A stretch of 5,589 bases of DNA from contig DAIDLB010000220.1 of assembly GCA_027449725.1 (NCBI GenBank), positions 1-5,589 on the forward strand, in the 5' to 3' direction. Shown here piece by piece: positions 1-5,571 of the stretch. A model generated the notes under the pieces. It had not been told where the DNA came from. It saw only the letters and a list, made by a program, of their open reading frames with translations, and searched no databases. Origin of the DNA: Chlamydiota bacterium (GTDB lineage: Bacteria > Chlamydiota > Chlamydiia > Chlamydiales > SM23-39). The position numbers were made by a program, and so were the translations under genes. How positions within the stretch are numbered: the stretch's first letter is position 1; every line of letters starts with the position of its first letter.

Positions 1-18
1 GATTGGGGCGTAAGTGCT

Positions 19-86
19 GTTTGAGATCATTGTTTCTCCTTTTGTTTTACCCAAAACTTAAGAGAATTTGATCTCAAACTTTTTTT
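19..86 (+). terminator. Probable intrinsic terminator of an upstream rightward gene
   Basis: A perfect 11-bp inverted repeat, GTTTGAGATCA (19-29) and TGATCTCAAAC (69-79), is followed at once by seven T residues (80-86). The interval between the arms can also pair: 34-38 with 62-66, and 44-48 (GTTTT) with 53-57 (AAAAC) around a 4-nt loop. The whole segment could therefore fold as one long imperfect stem. The T-run is only on the + strand side, so it would end rightward transcription from a gene outside the window. The stem is AT-rich and long for a classical terminator, which lowers confidence. Confidence 0.45.
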
Positions 87-199
87 CAACCCCCGAGATC
101 GCTCGAGAAAATCGAATTTACAGACGAAATGTTACACTACCCGGATCGATTGGCGGACGCTTTTAGATTGTGTTCATGAATTGCGTATACTCTTTTAGT

Positions 200-228
200 A
201 TCCATATCAAACCTCTGGTTGAATGGAT
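200..228 (-). repeat. Bulged hairpin downstream of the leftward 426-aa gene
   Basis: ATCCAT (200-205) pairs with ATGGAT (223-228), TCAA (207-210) with TTGA (219-222), and CC (212-213) with GG (217-218) around a 3-nt loop. That gives twelve base pairs with two single-base bulges (206 and 211). It lies about 22 nt past the stop codon of the leftward gene and so could be its 3' stem-loop. No U-tract follows on either strand, so a standard rho-independent terminator is not supported. Confidence 0.35.
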
Positions 229-250
229 CGTAATTAGAGTCAGATAAAAA

Positions 251-1531
251 TTAAATAGCGAAATTGCGGCGAAGCAATTGGGTTGAGTAATAGACCGAAT
301 AGGCATAGAAAGGTGCAAGTACCCGCAGATTGGTGGTAGTCAAATAAGAAAGAGGCCATATCGGAATCAGTGGGGTAACAGGGATGTAATTGGACAGAAC
401 CGAGTCGATAGCGACGGTGCAGGTGGTGGCGAGGGCAGTCGGCATCCAGACACCGGCCAAGTCTTTGGCCAGATAGGGAACCTGGCTCATTTGAGTATAG
501 TAGATCTTTTCGGTTTTTCTGAGTGCGCGGGTCATAGTGTCGAGGCTTTGGAAATAGCGCCCTTCCAATTCATCCATTCTCTCTTTAAATTCACTCGCTG
601 GCGATTGGGTGCTCCAATATTGGACGAAAAGGGAGCGCAAAAGGCTTGGATCGAGCGTCTCAAAGGGAAGTCTGTTTTCCTGAATATTGAAGGCATTGAA
701 AAAAGACCCCAGCGACTGCAGCTGCACAAACTGCTGCCACTCTTGGAAGGTGCGGTTGGTTGAAGCGATCAGTTCAGCTTTTTCTTGCGAAGTGAAATGG
801 TTTTTCAGCCGATGTAAAAGCATGACGCCGTAGACGTTCGTTTGCAAGCTCTCCCACTCGCAGTTGCCTACCTGTTGGAAAGAAGAGAGGGGGTAGGCTT
901 GCTCGATGCATAAGCAAAGAGAATCTTTCGCAGCGCCAAAATGTTTATCGACCGCTTTAAGCCATTTTGCGTAGTCATCGGATTCTTGCGATGTTAGATC
1001 AATCAACTGTTGGATCGCTGAGGCATCGACTCTTTCTCTGTCAATTTTATAGAGCTCGAGCGGTTTCCGAGTTTCTCCACCCTTGTTGGCGAGGATCAGA
1101 TAGTTTCCGTCAAAAGAGACGACAACACGATGCCCTTTAAATCCGGTCAGGACAGAAATCGGAGACCCTTTTTGAAAATCTGCATAAAGAAGGCCAGCAT
1201 TTTGTATGAGAGCGCTCGATCCTCTGTCTGCAAGAAGGGTGCAAAGGTGGGCAGCGTCTTTTGCCGGGAGAAGGTCGCCGTGTTTCTTGGAAAACTCGGA
1301 CAAGCCGTATCTTAAAATATATTTAAAGTTGAAGAGGTTCATTCCTGTCAGATTAACTCTAAGACGGTTAGGGAGGTTGATATTCCCCCCTATTTGCCAG
1401 GCATGGCTAAGCTGTTTGCAGGCAAGCCATTTGATAATTAAATCTTTTCTATAACGTTTTGCGGCTTCAGTATCCATCGGAAGCTGCCAAATATCCGGCA
1501 AATGAAGTGTGATAGGTTCTTGCGTCTTCAT
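251..1531 (-). CDS. Uncharacterised 426-aa protein, possible cysteine-protease-like fold
   Basis: I do not recognise a named family. No N-terminal signal peptide is visible and the N-terminal half looks soluble. A region at about residues 130-235 has a suggestive order: Gly-His at 133-134, then a strand-like stretch ending in Ala-Asn-Lys-Gly-Gly (148-152), then QQVGNC (219-224) with Trp226. A His, a polar residue, then Gln-x4-Cys is the order seen in clan CE cysteine peptidases and YopJ-type acyltransferases, and a Q-x-x-G-N-C motif also occurs in some papain-like folds. The resemblance is motif-level only. Residues about 355-420 are rich in hydrophobic and aromatic residues and could touch a membrane. 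The start is the first ATG of the frame; no clear Shine-Dalgarno precedes it. It is transcribed alone, divergently from the RsbW-like gene, and looks more AT-rich than the pyr operon. A secreted effector is possible but unproven. Confidence 0.8.
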   Translation of the reverse strand: MKTQEPITLHLPDIWQLPMDTEAAKRYRKDLIIKWLACKQLSHAWQIGGNINLPNRLRVNLTGMNLFNFKYILRYGLSEFSKKHGDLLPAKDAAHLCTLLADRGSSALIQNAGLLYADFQKGSPISVLTGFKGHRVVVSFDGNYLILANKGGETRKPLELYKIDRERVDASAIQQLIDLTSQESDDYAKWLKAVDKHFGAAKDSLCLCIEQAYPLSSFQQVGNCEWESLQTNVYGVMLLHRLKNHFTSQEKAELIASTNRTFQEWQQFVQLQSLGSFFNAFNIQENRLPFETLDPSLLRSLFVQYWSTQSPASEFKERMDELEGRYFQSLDTMTRALRKTEKIYYTQMSQVPYLAKDLAGVWMPTALATTCTVAIDSVLSNYIPVTPLIPIWPLSYLTTTNLRVLAPFYAYSVYYSTQLLRRNFAI

Positions 1532-1572
1532 CGTACAACGATACTATAGGACTTCTGCTAAGATCCCATAAA

Positions 1573-1599
1573 TATCAAAAATATTGGCAAAGTTTGATA
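1573..1599. promoter_or_regulatory. Operator-like dyad in the divergent intergenic region
   Basis: TATCAAA (1573-1579) is inverted as TTTGATA (1593-1599). The half-site centres are 20 bp apart, about two helical turns, as expected for a dimeric regulator. It sits in the 78-bp gap between divergent starts at 1531 and 1610, just before the RsbW-like gene. It could equally be a leader hairpin. No strong promoter pair is visible in this gap: TATAGT on the minus strand (1548-1543) resembles a -10 but lacks a good -35. Confidence 0.3.
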
Positions 1600-1609
1600 G
1601 GCTGAAAAT

Positions 1610-2020
1610 ATGGTTCAAACAAAAATATTTGTTGCCTCGGTCGAGCATTTGCATGAGATGCTCCTCTTCATCGTTGGGCTCGCGCGGCAGATTGGGTTCA
1701 AGCCGGCGGCTCTCGGCCAGATTGAGCTTGCCTCGGAAGAAGCGATCGTCAATGTGATCGAGCACGCCTATCAAGATAGGGGCGGCGAGCTCAAAATCAC
1801 TGTGCAAACGGAGCTGAAAAAAAGAATCGTCATCACCTTATCCGATCAGGGAGATGCTTTCGACCCTCTGGCTAAAGCCGAAGATGTCGATCTCTCTGCT
1901 TCATTGGAAGAGAAAGAAATAGGCGGCCTGGGGATTCATTTCATCCGGAAGTGCCTCGACGAGGTGTCGTATCGGCGCGAGGGGGAGTGGAATATTCTCA
2001 CGCTGGTAAAGAACGTTTGA
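1610..2020 (+). CDS. rsbW: RsbW-like anti-sigma factor serine kinase (HATPase_c_2)
   Basis: This 136-aa protein has the GHKL ATPase fold of RsbW/SpoIIAB proteins. The N-box spans residues 38-54 with Glu44 and Asn48 (SEEAIVNVIEHAY), the G1 box is DQGDAFDP (79-86), and the G2 box is GGLGI (105-109), followed by the helix IRKCLDEVSY and a C-terminal strand. Length is normal for a stand-alone member. Family role: a cytoplasmic kinase that binds a sigma factor and phosphorylates an RsbV-type anti-anti-sigma partner, in a partner-switching module controlled by an RsbU-type phosphatase. None of these partners is adjacent, as in Chlamydia, where the rsb genes are scattered. The start is supported by a weak AGG 8 nt upstream (1599-1601); the reading frame begins at the expected first strand. 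Its target sigma factor cannot be read from the sequence. The symbol is by family and is provisional. Confidence 0.88.
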   Translation: MVQTKIFVASVEHLHEMLLFIVGLARQIGFKPAALGQIELASEEAIVNVIEHAYQDRGGELKITVQTELKKRIVITLSDQGDAFDPLAKAEDVDLSASLEEKEIGGLGIHFIRKCLDEVSYRREGEWNILTLVKNV

Positions 2021-2022
2021 AT

Positions 2023-2973
2023 TTATTTTTTCCGGACGAGCCTTGACGGACAGTTGCCGAAGCGCCCGAGGAAATAGTGTAAGATCCCAAGACAACCTGC
2101 GCGGTAGCGCCGCGCCTTTTCTGTCCGCTTCAGGTCAGCCTTGGTAAAGAACAGCTGCAGGCTTTTGAGGAGGGCGAGCTTGAAGCATTTGATCCCCTCG
2201 GAGAACACGATCTTCCGGCATCCCTTCCCGTTTCTTGAGAGATAAAGAAGGCGGTTTCTCCACCAAAAGTAGTGCATATGCGGCTTGCCTCCTGTGAAGG
2301 AGGCTGAGACTTTGTGCCAGAGTTTTGCCTGCGGCGCCGTCCAAATCTGAAAACCGGCTTTTTTGGCGCGCGCGCAAAAATCGCTCTCTTCCCATAGAAG
2401 GAAAAAACTCTCTTCGAGGAGTCCGATCTTTTCGGGAACGCTCCTATGCATTAGAAGGGCGCAGCCGCACACATAATCGACTTGCCTCATTTCTTCAAAC
2501 GATCCGTCGTCGATTTTGCCAAAAGCGTTCGATTCAAACTCGGCCAGCGCAGGATTCCAGAAACCGCCGAGATGGTCGATCCGCTCCCTATCGTCATAGC
2601 GATAGATTTTAGCTCCGAAGATTTTTCCTTCGGGCTTGGCTTTGGCGGCCTTCAGAAAGGAGGCGATGAAATCGGGGGCGATGACGGTGTCGTTGTTGAG
2701 GAGCAAGATCCAGTCGAATGATTTTCCAAGGGCCCACTGGATGCCAACGTTGTTGCCGCCGGCAAAACCGAGGTTTTTCCCTGTCTCAATGATCGGCACT
2801 TCGGGAAAAGCCTCTCGTATCGCCTTGACCGAATTATCTGTGGAACCATTGTCGATGACAACCGTCGCAAATTTCGGCGAGGGGAGGGCCCGCTCTAGCG
2901 AAGCAAGGCACTCGATCGTGTCTTTTTTGCCGTTCCAGTTGAGGATCAAAATGACGATTTTAGGAAAACGCAT
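2023..2973 (-). CDS. Glycosyltransferase family 2 (rhamnosyltransferase-like)
   Basis: This 316-aa inverting GT-A enzyme of the WbbL-like GT2 group probably transfers a sugar from a nucleotide-sugar donor to a cell-surface glycan at the cytoplasmic membrane face. Seen in the protein: the opening strand IVILILNWNG (6-15), DNGSTD (41-46), NLGFAGGNN (67-75), the metal-site equivalent LLNNDT (91-96), DYVCGCALLMHR (166-177), the acceptor/base region EESDFCARAKKAGF (195-208) and the WWRNRLLYL helix (238-246). There is no signal peptide or clear membrane span. The ATG at 2973 is chosen because the family's first strand begins right after it; the same frame extends upstream to an ATG at 3129, but that part lies antiphase inside pyrF and is low-complexity Ser/Arg/Pro. 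It overlaps pyrF by 14 nt and is the last gene of the pyr operon. Donor and acceptor are unknown. Confidence 0.9.
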   Translation of the reverse strand: MRFPKIVILILNWNGKKDTIECLASLERALPSPKFATVVIDNGSTDNSVKAIREAFPEVPIIETGKNLGFAGGNNVGIQWALGKSFDWILLLNNDTVIAPDFIASFLKAAKAKPEGKIFGAKIYRYDDRERIDHLGGFWNPALAEFESNAFGKIDDGSFEEMRQVDYVCGCALLMHRSVPEKIGLLEESFFLLWEESDFCARAKKAGFQIWTAPQAKLWHKVSASFTGGKPHMHYFWWRNRLLYLSRNGKGCRKIVFSEGIKCFKLALLKSLQLFFTKADLKRTEKARRYRAGCLGILHYFLGRFGNCPSRLVRKK

Positions 2974-3733
2974 GCGCTTTGTTAGAACACTCCCAGGCGG
3001 CGCTCCGATACATTTTGGCTGCGGCAAGCGGATCGGAGGCTCCCGTAATGTCGCGGCCGACGATGACCACGTCGGTTTTTCTTTGGCAGATCGCTTCCTC
3101 GACGGTGATGTAGCGCTGGCCGAGCGCATCTTTTCCCTCGTGCATCTTGACGCCGGGAGTAAAGTGGATCATGCCGGGGTTGTCGCTCAATTTTCTCTGC
3201 GAGATAAAGCCGAGGACAAAATCGGAGTGCTCTTCGGCCATCGCAACCGCTTTTTTTGCATAGGCGCTGTCGGTCAGTGCGCCGGCAGAGCTCATCTCAG
3301 CCAGTAGAAGGAGTCCGCGGCCAAGCGGTTTGCCCACTTGCTTTAGGCCTTCGATGATTCCGGGGCCGGGCACGATGTGCGCATTGACGAGGTCGGCCCA
3401 TTCCGCGATCCGGTAGATCCCCTTTTCGTATTGGAGCGAAACGGTATTGCCGATGTCGGCAAATTTCCGGTCTTCGAAGAGGTAGAATTGGTGTTTATGC
3501 GCTAGCCGTTTCAGCTCCACGGAGACATCAGGAGTATAGTCTTCCAGGATGTCGATATGCGTCTTGAGGACGCAGATCTCGGGGCCGATCCGGTCTGCCA
3601 AATCGAGCAGAGCCTGTTTTTTTGTCACGTCAAGAGCGACCGAGAGGTTCGACTGCTTTTGCTCCATCAGCTTGAAGAGCTTTTGCGCCAGTGGGTGGAG
3701 GGTGAGATTCGCCCGTTTGAAAAAACTCAGCAT
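2960..3733 (-). CDS. pyrF: Orotidine 5'-phosphate decarboxylase, eukaryote-like type
   Basis: It converts OMP to UMP, the last step of de novo pyrimidine synthesis, in the cytoplasm. All catalytic residues are visible: Asp35 (ALDV), Lys57 (LKTHIDIL), then [12 protein letters not shown] (86-97) with Asp88, Lys90 and Asp93; the phosphate-binding end FTPGV (191-195), DALGQRY (202-208) and VGRDI (225-229) follows. The 257-aa protein aligns by eye with yeast Ura3 and the C-terminal half of human UMP synthase over its full length. This includes the N-terminal helix [18 protein letters not shown] (13-30), which typical short bacterial PyrF proteins such as E. coli's do not have in this form. The start ATG at 3733 overlaps the pyrE stop (ATGCTGA) and has an AAGGA about 9 nt upstream. 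The TAA stop lies inside the start of the glycosyltransferase. Family and function are certain; the eukaryote-like subtype is from recalled sequences. Confidence 0.96.
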   Translation of the reverse strand: MLSFFKRANLTLHPLAQKLFKLMEQKQSNLSVALDVTKKQALLDLADRIGPEICVLKTHIDILEDYTPDVSVELKRLAHKHQFYLFEDRKFADIGNTVSLQYEKGIYRIAEWADLVNAHIVPGPGIIEGLKQVGKPLGRGLLLLAEMSSAGALTDSAYAKKAVAMAEEHSDFVLGFISQRKLSDNPGMIHFTPGVKMHEGKDALGQRYITVEEAICQRKTDVVIVGRDITGASDPLAAAKMYRSAAWECSNKAHAFS

Positions 3734-4329
3734 GTCTGATGTTCCTTGAGGAAGGTCTTCACCGAAGCGGCAAGCGCGGCTTCGATTTTGCTCTCTTCTT
3801 CTAGTCTATCTGCGATCTCCGGAAGGGTCAGAATCGGGTAGGTGCGGATGCCCTGTTTTTCGAGCGCCTTGATCCCCCCCTGGCACCGGTCGACGAGGAC
3901 GACGGCTTCTTCGACCTCAAGCCCTTCTTGCCGAATCGCCTCGGCTGTGGTCAGGAGGCTCGATCCCGAGGTGACGACGTCTTCGATGAGGAGGCACCTC
4001 TGGCCTGCATGATACACCCCTTCGAGGAGCTGCCCCGTTCCGTGTGTTTTTCTCTCTTTGCGGAGAAGCGCCATCGGCAGGTTGTGGCGGATCGAGACCG
4101 CCGTCGCAAAGGGGAGCGCCGTGTAGGGGACGCCGCAGAGGAGGTCAAAGCGGAGCGGCCGGATTTTTTCGTAGAGCGCCTCCGCGATGTCGATGAGAAG
4201 ATTTGGAAAGGAGACGCTTCTCCTGAGATCGAGGTAGACGGGCGATTGGATGCCGCTTTTCAGGGTGAAAGAGCCGAAGCGAAGCGCCCCGATCTCAAAG
4301 AGAGAGAGAATGAGCTTTCGTTTTGTCAT
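3727..4329 (-). CDS. pyrE: Orotate phosphoribosyltransferase
   Basis: It joins orotate and PRPP to give orotidine 5'-phosphate in the cytoplasm, feeding PyrF directly downstream. The 200-aa protein shows the flexible-loop residues RKERKTHG (90-97), the PRPP signature [12 protein letters not shown] (113-124) with the two acidic residues Glu116-Asp117, and the substrate segment [16 protein letters not shown] (21-36). GVPYTALP (66-73) and the opening [12 protein letters not shown] are close to the N-terminal half of human UMP synthase (recalled). Length is normal for a free-standing enzyme. The ATG at 4329 is the only start that keeps the first helix, and it lies 35 nt inside the end of pyrD, with no strong Shine-Dalgarno; coupling to pyrD translation is likely. 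Its stop TGA overlaps the pyrF start by 7 nt in a different frame, so the two enzymes are separate proteins. Confidence 0.96.
   Translation of the reverse strand: MTKRKLILSLFEIGALRFGSFTLKSGIQSPVYLDLRRSVSFPNLLIDIAEALYEKIRPLRFDLLCGVPYTALPFATAVSIRHNLPMALLRKERKTHGTGQLLEGVYHAGQRCLLIEDVVTSGSSLLTTAEAIRQEGLEVEEAVVLVDRCQGGIKALEKQGIRTYPILTLPEIADRLEEESKIEAALAASVKTFLKEHQTC
3743..3747 (-). promoter_or_regulatory. Ribosome-binding site of pyrF
   Basis: AAGGA reads on the minus strand, about 9 nt before the ATG at 3733, inside the last codons of pyrE. It is one of the two clearest Shine-Dalgarno sequences of the operon and fixes the pyrF start, so pyrF can be initiated independently as well as by coupling. 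Confidence 0.6.
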
Positions 4330-5392
4330 GCGCTTGTTTCCAATGGTGCCGCAGGGCTAAAAAAGGATCCCACATCATCCCCGTCGCGCTCATCGCGATC
4401 TTCGCGCCGGTAGAGAGAAGCTCGTCGAAGTGCTCGGCGAGAACGACGCCTCCGCAGCCGAGAAGCTCGAAGTCGAGTTTTTCTTTCCGGATGATGGAAG
4501 AGGCCGTTCGGATAAAGTCGACCGCTTTTTCTCGGATCCCCGCGCCACAGACGCCGCTGGTTGGACGGTGCTCGCCTAGTGCCGGTTTTCCGTTTTGGTC
4601 GACGACATGGTAGGAGACCGAGTTGATGCCGCAAATGCCTTTTGCCCCGGCGCGCGCCGCCGCCTCGAGCGCAGTACGCATATTTTCTGCCGACGGGAAG
4701 ACCCCTGTTTTCAAGATGAGGGGGATGGGGTGGATCGCTTTTGCAATCGCATGGGCAAATTCGTAGACAGCATCGGGATTGGTGTAGAGCTGTCCTTCCG
4801 CCTTGCCGACGTTCGGACACGACAGGTTCGCTTCGATGAATTTGGCGCCGGCGGCTTTGGCCAGCTCGGCTGCGCGGACAAAGTCCTGGAGGAAGCTCAC
4901 TCCCTGGTTCGGCGTCCCCACAATGGACACGATCATCGCCTGGCCGGGGGCTAAAGAGCGGTTTGCCCGGTCGATGTCTTCGAGAAGGAACTCGGGCGAT
5001 CTCGACGGCATGCCGAAGGAGTTTGTGAGCATCAAGTCTTCGAGGCGGTTGGGTTCTTCGGAGACAAAAGCAGACTCTTCGCTCGAGGGCTTTACATAGA
5101 TCATATTCGGCAGCTGGTGGCCCGGATGGGCGAAGCTCCGGATCGTCTTATACGTGAGGAGATCGAAGCCAAGCTTTGCCGCCAGCGCAATCCAGCGGGC
5201 ATTGAGGAGCGGCCCTGCCGGAATGCCGAGAGGAGAGTTGAGCCTGCAGCCGAAAAAGTCGACGCAACGATCTGTCTTGGGTCGTTCGGGGATCTTTGCG
5301 TTGAAGTAGGGGCCGTCAGATGCATTTTCCAGATAAGTTTTTTCGATGTCGTAGATCGGCGGATGATCCGGGAACCAATCTGGAATGTGCAT
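4295..5392 (-). CDS. pyrD: Dihydroorotate dehydrogenase, cysteine-type with N-terminal extension
   Basis: This FMN enzyme oxidises dihydroorotate to orotate. The 365-aa protein shows the barrel start [15 protein letters not shown] (49-63), flavin/substrate residues Lys82 (YKT), TNSFGMPS (123-130) with Asn124, NLSCPN (189-194), Lys228, NSVS (257-260) and the FMN-phosphate loop GCGG (312-315). Cys192 in NLSCPN is the class 1 catalytic base; class 2 membrane enzymes have Ser there. Yet about 45 residues precede the barrel, which class 1A enzymes lack, and the extension is acidic/aromatic rather than a membrane anchor. No pyrK (class 1B partner) is adjacent, so the electron acceptor is unknown. 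The start at 5392 has AGGA 7 nt upstream. First gene of the operon; its last 35 nt overlap pyrE. A dihydropyrimidine-dehydrogenase-like relative is an unlikely alternative given pyrE and pyrF next door. Confidence 0.93.
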   Translation of the reverse strand: MHIPDWFPDHPPIYDIEKTYLENASDGPYFNAKIPERPKTDRCVDFFGCRLNSPLGIPAGPLLNARWIALAAKLGFDLLTYKTIRSFAHPGHQLPNMIYVKPSSEESAFVSEEPNRLEDLMLTNSFGMPSRSPEFLLEDIDRANRSLAPGQAMIVSIVGTPNQGVSFLQDFVRAAELAKAAGAKFIEANLSCPNVGKAEGQLYTNPDAVYEFAHAIAKAIHPIPLILKTGVFPSAENMRTALEAAARAGAKGICGINSVSYHVVDQNGKPALGEHRPTSGVCGAGIREKAVDFIRTASSIIRKEKLDFELLGCGGVVLAEHFDELLSTGAKIAMSATGMMWDPFLALRHHWKQAHDKTKAHSLSL

Positions 5393-5399
5393 GCGCTCA

Positions 5400-5403
5400 T
5401 CCT
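5400..5403 (-). promoter_or_regulatory. Ribosome-binding site of pyrD
   Basis: AGGA on the minus strand ends 7 nt before the ATG at 5392. A second ATG at 5400 overlaps it but is out of frame, so the start at 5392 is preferred. Confidence 0.5.
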
Positions 5404-5510
5404 AGCCTAAATTGGTATTTCCGTCATACAGTTGCTCGGCGGGGGAGGCTAAAATATTTTTTTTTCAAAATCGCGGCCGTTTTTGAGAATCCTATCCCAA
5501 CTGGTACTCA

Positions 5511-5540
5511 GTTATACCGCGCTCCGTCAGGTTTTGTGAA
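5511..5540 (-). promoter_or_regulatory. Candidate sigma-70-type promoter of the pyr operon
   Basis: On the minus strand TTCACA (5540-5535, one mismatch to TTGACA) and TATAAC (5516-5511, one mismatch to TATAAT) are separated by 18 bp. Initiation would fall near 5504, leaving a leader of about 110 nt before pyrD. A 5-bp dyad, AACTG-GTACT-CAGTT (5499-5513), overlaps the -10 and likely start site and could be an operator. The prediction rests on consensus matching alone. Confidence 0.4.
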
Positions 5541-5571
5541 TTTGGGCTCGCTGCGGCTTTACAAAATTGAC
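5526..5571. repeat. Hairpin-forming inverted repeat, possibly part of a dispersed element
   Basis: TTTTGT (5532-5537) pairs with ACAAAA (5561-5566), and the stem continues through a G-T pair and one bulged G to GTCA (5526-5529) with TGAC (5568-5571), around a 23-nt GC-rich loop. The -35 of the candidate pyr promoter lies in its left arm and loop edge. Frames on both strands stay open here without a start codon, which fits either chance or the edge of a repeat. Only one copy is in the window. Confidence 0.35.

Larger units (their letters stand above)
1..250. other. Gene-free left flank
   Basis: No convincing coding region lies here. The stretch is AT-rich and holds a terminator-like hairpin at 19-86 and a bulged hairpin at 200-228, both listed separately. 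Bases 87-199 show nothing I can name beyond a weak 5-bp hairpin at 187-201 (ATACT, loop CTTTT, AGTAT). A gene reading rightward may end in the first 24 bases (in-frame stops at 11-13 and 22-24), but too little is visible to call it. Confidence 0.6.

Noticed and set aside
2974..3129. Upstream extension of the glycosyltransferase to an ATG at 3129
   Set aside because: The added 52 residues are Ser/Arg/Pro-rich, match no GT2 N-terminus and lie wholly inside pyrF; the family fold begins right after the ATG at 2973.
2636..3307. 223-codon rightward open frame
   Set aside because: It is antisense to pyrF and the glycosyltransferase, has no recognisable domain, and is explained by codon bias of GC-rich genes.
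3717..3733. Programmed frameshift fusing PyrE to PyrF at the T6 run
   Set aside because: The T-run lies after the pyrE stop codon, and pyrF has its own Shine-Dalgarno, so slippage there could not create a fusion.
3928..4413. 161-codon rightward open frame across pyrE
   Set aside because: It is antisense to pyrE and the pyrD end, with an Arg/Glu-rich low-complexity composition typical of shadow frames.
4326..4820. 164-codon leftward frame within pyrD
   Set aside because: It is extremely Arg-rich, with no domain, and entirely covered by the well-supported PyrD frame.
5451..5466. AAAATATTTT palindrome and nine-T run as a terminator
   Set aside because: No GC-rich stem precedes the T-run on the + strand, and on the minus strand it is an A-run in the pyrD leader; at most a curved A-tract.
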